Below, piece after piece: positions 59,801-64,000 of a stretch of DNA of 64,000 nucleotides. Source of the stretch: Ancylostoma caninum (lineage: Eukaryota; Nematoda; Chromadorea; Rhabditida; Ancylostomatidae); contig JBAJFG010000545.1 of assembly GCA_037903475.1 (NCBI GenBank), positions 1,922,001 through 1,986,000 on the forward strand. The letters are read 5' to 3'. The translations under genes were made by a program, and so were the position numbers. Position 1 is the first letter of the stretch. Every line of letters begins with the position of its first letter. The notes below the pieces were generated by a model. That model did no database searches and had not been told where the DNA came from. It was given only the letters and a program-made list of their open reading frames with translations.

Positions 59801-62104
59801 AGTCATTGTTCCAAAGTCCTTGAATAGGCGCGCAGTTAATTGAGTGGTCTCTTTGTCCAATTTCAAGCGAGTTTCTTTTTTCTTTTATTTTTCTCTTTTT
59901 CTAACGAGCGGGTCTGGTGGTAAGTAACTTGGTCTTCCTTAACTTTTGTTTTCGGCATAGCGCTCTGCGCACTTTTGCTGTTTTCACTTTCATTTGATTG
60001 CTTTTGTCATTTGCCGGCTTTCCACAATGAGTCCCTTTCGCAGGTGCGCCGACTGCATGGGTAACCAGCGTACGTACTCGTAGTTTCGACCTCGTCGCAA
60101 ACTGCGGCCTCAAAGAGTATCCATTTACCACATACGCTTTCATTATGATTTTCCTTATTATTTCTCCGTTCTTTTTCCATTCTTCTTTTTGTAGTTTTTG
60201 CGACGCGCATGAGTTAACTTAGCCATCACGTCTTTAAGAGTTCACCTAGAGAGGGGAAACCCTGGATCTTCCAAGTGTGGAGCAATCTGTGCACTTCCCG
60301 GAATCTTATCCAGTCTCATTTCAGGGCACCAACGATCCCTATGCGTTCGTTGAGTTTTCGGACCACAATATGGCTGCACAAGCCTTGCAAACTATGAATC
60401 GGCGCATGCTGCTTGATAAGGTGCATACTACTTCTTCTTGAACAGATTACTTGTTGTTTAAATAAGTAGTTTCACAATGCTTTGTAGGAAATGAAAGTCA
60501 ATTGGGCAGTTGAGCCAGGACAGCAACAACCAAAAGTGGATACTAGCAGTAAGTTCCGTTTATGAATTGTTTCCATGCTAGCAGTGTATATTCTCTCGAC
60601 ATGAAGATCATTTTGAGACGGATAGAATATATTATTACAAAAATATTTTTTCAGAGCATTTCCATGTGTTTGTTGGTGATCTCTCACCTGAGGTTGATAA
60701 CAAGGCGCTCAAGGAAGCGTTCGCACCATTCGGAGACGTCAGGTATGTTTTCTTCCCTCCTTCCCTCTGTAGACTGCAGTAAACCCTAAAGGGCAATTTA
60801 TAGCGGATGCGTGCAACTGACGCGCGTGCGTCTATATGATGAAGAATAGGGCGTAATCGCAGCCCAGACTCACGCGTTTGCGACGTCTTGCGTTTGTGCG
60901 CGTCTGGCGCACGTCAGTGGCACACATCCTGTATAAATTGTTCTCAGTGGACTTTTGCCAAACCGAAGTGCACACCATTACTGCTCTACTTCTTTACAGC
61001 ATTTCATTGTTCTCTGCTATTATATTTGTTCCAGTGATGCGAAAGTCATTCGCGATGTGACTACACTGAAGTCGAAGGGATACGGTTTTGTATCGTACCC
61101 AAAACGTGAGGTACGAAAGTAATTTAATCACGTTTTGATACGTAGTAGTAGTTGAATGCCTGCTAAAATGCACTACAAATGGTTTCGTTCAGGAAGCAGA
61201 ACGTGCAATTGAACAGATGAATGGGCAGTGGCTAGGTCGTCGCACTATCCGTACCAACTGGGCTACACGTAAGCCAGGGCAGGGAGGTGGAGATCAACCT
61301 GCGTCGAGTGAAAAGACCTACGAAGATATCTTCAACATGACAACACCTGACAATACGTCTGTGTACGTAGGAAACGTGGCAGGAGGCGTATGCGGTGAGC
61401 AGTTCGTTCTTTCAAATGATGATAGAGAGAACTCAGGCGATTTCCTAGCATTTGCGCTAACCTGTACATGTACAGAAAAGAACTCTAGATGTGGCGTATG
61501 TCAGTAGTTTTTCAGAAGAAGACATCCGAGAGGCGTTTGGACAGTTTGGCCGGATCCTTGAAGTGCGAATTTTCAAAGTGCAGGGCTACGCTTTCGTGAA
61601 ATTCGACTCAAAGGATTGTGCTTGTCGAGCGATTCTAAGGATGAACGGTGGCGATCTTGGCGGCAATACTATCCGTTGTTCATGGGGGAAGACGAGTGAT
61701 GTAAGTTACACAGGAGTGCTCGTGTTTATGCTTTCAGTTCAATTCAGTATTGTTTCAGTCCGAGAAGCGTCAGCAAGGTTACAGTAACTATGGGCAAGGC
61801 GCCTATGGTTACGGAGGACAGGCTACTGGTAGCAGTGGTTATGGTCCTCCCGCCACTGGTGGACCGGGTGGAGCAGCAGCAGCTGCTGCAGCTCAGGCTC
61901 AACAACAGTATTACAACTACTACGCACAGTACTACAGCAATCCACAGGTTATGCAGCAGTGGGCGAAGTAAGATTGTTACCTACATTTCAATTCGTACAG
62001 CTTGTTTGTGTACCTGTTTGACAATTAATTGATTTAGCTACTGGCAGCAACAACAAGGAGGCGCTGGTCAGCCTGGCACCGGGGCTGCGAATGGCAACCG
62101 CTGA
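56847..62104 (+). CDS. tiar-1: TIA-1/TIAR-family RNA-binding protein, three RRMs
   Basis: Eleven coding exons in phase: 56874-56879 (with leader from 56847), 56955-57097, 59471-59567, 60325-60420, 60488-60548, 60655-60742, 61035-61110, 61193-61394, 61516-61700, 61759-61967 and 62038-62104; 409 aa, the size expected for this family. RRM1 (about 50-122) has LYVGNL and [11 protein letters not shown]2 (about 137-212) has HVFVGDL and [11 protein letters not shown]3 (about 243-315) has SVYVGNV and QGYAFVKF. The N terminus is Gly/Tyr-rich, and the C-terminal tail (about 319-409) is low-complexity Gly/Tyr/Ala/Gln, as in the prion-like domain of TIA-1. These proteins bind U-rich RNA, regulate splicing and translation and enter stress granules. 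Which worm paralogue this is (tiar-1, -2 or -3) I cannot tell. The first exon follows TTGCAG, usable for cis- or spliced-leader splicing. Confidence 0.93.
57098..59470 (+). other. Large intron 2 of the TIAR gene with unassigned open frames
   Basis: At 2.4 kb this is the largest intron of the gene. It holds a plus-strand open frame at 57796-58053 with a hydrophobic stretch ([16 protein letters not shown]) and a polar end, and an overlapping antisense 142-codon frame at 57531-57959. Neither has recognised splice partners or family similarity, so a nested gene is possible but unproven. Confidence 0.4.
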
Positions 62105-62399
62105 TTTGAAGTACGACAGCTATACTCACAAGGGGTGCATGTAGACATTCTGTTCTTCTTTTTGTTTATGTTTATCTTTATCTTTGCTTCTTACAAATGA
62201 TCTATTTATATTGGATACGAGTCAGTTATCATTGTTTTTTGGCATACATACCCGTACAGTTAGTGTTGAACTTTTCGTTAAGTTGGTGTCGTTGGCACTT
62301 TGTGTTTGCTACTGCAGTTTTGACTCTTTTTTCGGATGTCCTTGCGTGTTGACTGTTGTGAGTTTATCATGAAGTGAAGTTATGATGAAATCAACGGAT

Positions 62400-62561
62400 T
62401 TATTCCACATGATACACGTCATATTCATCATCACATTGCACCTTCGGCTCAGTAGCAGCAACAACATGGAAGACTGGGATTCGTAGGGATTCGTTGTAGG
62501 GCACAACTACAGAAGCGAAGCTCTGCGAGCGTACGATGACAATGAATGTGCTTCGGTCGAC
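62400..62561 (-). CDS. Possible 3' terminal exon with stop overlapping a poly(A) signal
   Basis: On the minus strand, an acceptor (CCTGAGGCAG) opens a 53-codon phase-0 frame (starts VDRSTFIVIVRSQSFASVVV, ends DDEYDVYHVE). The TAA stop is part of an AATAAA hexamer (62399-62404). The peptide looks protein-like and acidic at the end. It may be an alternative last exon of the membrane-protein gene at 63095, or part of its 3' UTR; I found no donor upstream that joins it. It lies tail-to-tail with the TIAR gene, whose stop is only about 300 bp away. Confidence 0.3.
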   Translation of the reverse strand, partial: VDRSTFIVIVRSQSFASVVVPYNESLRIPVFHVVAATEPKVQCDDEYDVYHVE

Positions 62562-63094
62562 CTGCCTCAGGAAATGGAAGCGGAGCAAATATGTACAAAA
62601 ACAAAAAACTCAGTGTTTTGATTGAGTGAACAATTGAAAATCTTTTATATCTGAAGTGACTTAGAGGAAAGTAGAGTGCTGGATTAGGATGCCGAAGTCA
62701 ATTCAATAGCAGTGATTCGACCTCCCGTTTATGGGTTCACCGCTCTGTCACATATAAAAGATCCTCGCTGGATAGATAACGTGACTAGCGTAAATTCTGA
62801 CACACCTGCAGGAGGGAATTATTGAGTCATTTGAATATATTAGGACAATAAGTTCACAAAAATAACGGAAAAGATAAGAAATGTCGCGGAGATGTGGACT
62901 GCATACTCGAAAACACCAGAAACATCATGGAAACTTCTTGTATGTTGCTTCATGGGTTGCTTGAATTTAGGAAAAAAGGTGGATCGGTTGCATCTCAAGT
63001 AAAAGCTGGCACAGCAACACAGGAAACCCTCCAAGAAGTTTTGCATGTGCGAATAAAATAAAAGCTTCATGTATATGCTGATTTTCTGAATGGT

Positions 63095-63614
63095 TTAAGT
63101 AGGCGTCTCATTGGTGTGGCTATTTCGAGATGACGTGATCGATCGACAGCTCGGATGTTTGTCGAAAAACGACGACTTCGACGGCTGTAGCAGAATCGTT
63201 GATATCAGCGTTACGAAGAATGATTCGATCACAGTGAAGAAATTCTTCCAGACTGAAACAGCTATGGTTGAAACCCGGGACTCGGCTAACGATGATGAGC
63301 TCTCGCAACTTACAGAATGACGTCTCTATGGCTGGAAGGACCGTACCACATCCAAAAGCCCCGTAGCGAGCCAGGAAATCGAATACTGGTTGTTGCAATC
63401 CAAAGAACATGAAAAATAGGTCGAGAATTCGAAATACAACAATATATCGATAGGAAATCAACTCGTCCTGAAAAAATCAATTCGATTCGTAATCAACCTT
63501 AGGTCTGGGAGTCGTACACTTACCAGTCGTGACACCGTTGTTACCAGAATATGCGTTCCATAAATGCCAGCCAGCAGCGATGGTAGAGTGATGAAGTCGA
63601 GGACTTTCAGCGGT
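63095..63614 (-). CDS. C-terminal part of a multi-pass membrane protein, possibly organic solute transporter alpha family
   Basis: Three exons join in phase: 63524-63614 (acceptor ACTTCCAG, donor GTAAGTG), 63314-63467 (acceptor TTTTTTCAG, donor GTAAGTT) and 63095-63252 (acceptor GTTTCAG, stop TAA at 63095-63097). They give about 130 aa with hydrophobic segments ITLPSLLAGIYGTHILVTTV, YIVVFRILDLFFMFFGLQQP and FFTVIESFFVTLISTILL, then a polar Ser/Asn-rich tail. The order of segments and the motif FGLQQPVFDFLARYGAFGCG remind me of the Ost-alpha/TMEM184 family, which moves steroid and bile-acid-like solutes, but this assignment is from memory of the pattern and not certain. The N-terminal exons lie beyond the window end. 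Confidence 0.68.
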
Positions 63615-64000
63615 CTGGAAGTATGGAGTTCTCTCATTATGCATCCAGGTGGACAAGAATTGTGAATATTTTTTCGCGAGGAGTTGCAATTTTTCTAATG
63701 CAAAGCCAGACAGTCATAGAAATGTTAGAATGTTATGTAATAACAATTGTCCAAAAAAAAAAGATGAAATGCGAAATGTTTGCGAAAATGATGATGTTGC
63801 TGACTTTTGTTTCTTTTGGAGGGCTGATTTAGTGGGAATATGTTGACTCAATAATTTGCTGAAAGCATAACATTCCAATGTTGAATAAGACCCAAAACGG
63901 TAAGACCCAAAAAAGTAACACTATAGGAGCTTTAATCTCTTTATTATAAGAACCTGAACAAATTAGTCTACAGTAAATATAAGATTAACTCACATCAAAC
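63615..64000 (-). other. Intron or 5' flank of the truncated membrane-protein gene
   Basis: Just upstream (in minus sense) of the first visible exon. No further exon is recognised before the window ends; short plus-strand frames here are not supported. Confidence 0.4.

Overview
The window looks like nuclear DNA of a nematode, most likely a clade V strongylid (hookworm-like) worm. The base composition is AT-leaning. Genes are broken into many short exons with typical worm splice sites (GTRAG donors, TTTCAG-type acceptors), introns range from about 50 bp to several kb, and the two recognisable proteins match worm families. There is no bacterial-style gene packing, and most long open frames here are chance or antisense frames.

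Layout. 0-13 kb: repeat-rich DNA with a tandem pair of tRNA-derived SINE-like elements at 0.4-1.15 kb, MITE remnants, and a few isolated exon-like ORFs (4.3, 5.75, 7.7, 9.6 kb) that I could not join into a gene. 13-26 kb: no convincing coding exon, but several GC/CpG-rich islands on the TEAD-proximal side, which may be promoters or 5' exons. 26.4-38.8 kb: a complete plus-strand TEAD/scalloped-family transcription factor (egl-44-like), 14 recognised coding exons, with the TEA DNA-binding domain split by a 6.7 kb intron. 39.7-41.2 kb: 3' end of a minus-strand membrane protein gene. 42.5-50.6 kb: a minus-strand gene rebuilt here from seven exons, encoding a secreted cysteine-rich protein with a signal peptide and a hydrophobic GPI-like tail; I do not recognise the family. 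52.2-52.5 kb: a third SINE-like copy, inverted. 54.4-56.3 kb: a foldback element of about 1.9 kb built largely of TGCATT/TGCAATGCATT motifs. 56.85-62.1 kb: a complete plus-strand TIA-1/TIAR RNA-binding protein gene (11 coding exons, 409 aa, three RRMs). 62.4-64 kb: the 3' part of a minus-strand multi-pass membrane protein gene (possibly Ost-alpha family) running off the window end.

The genes are not an obvious pathway. A Hippo-type transcription factor, a stress-granule/splicing RNA-binding protein, and membrane or secreted proteins sit side by side in both orientations. The most unusual items are the unassigned secreted protein, the foldback element, the double-headed tRNA-derived repeat, a mariner-type MITE, a dispersed MITE family with GCATCATTGAGATTACCC ends, and an unexplained reading-frame break at one TEAD exon junction. 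All exon coordinates come from reading splice sites and frames by eye; no search was run.
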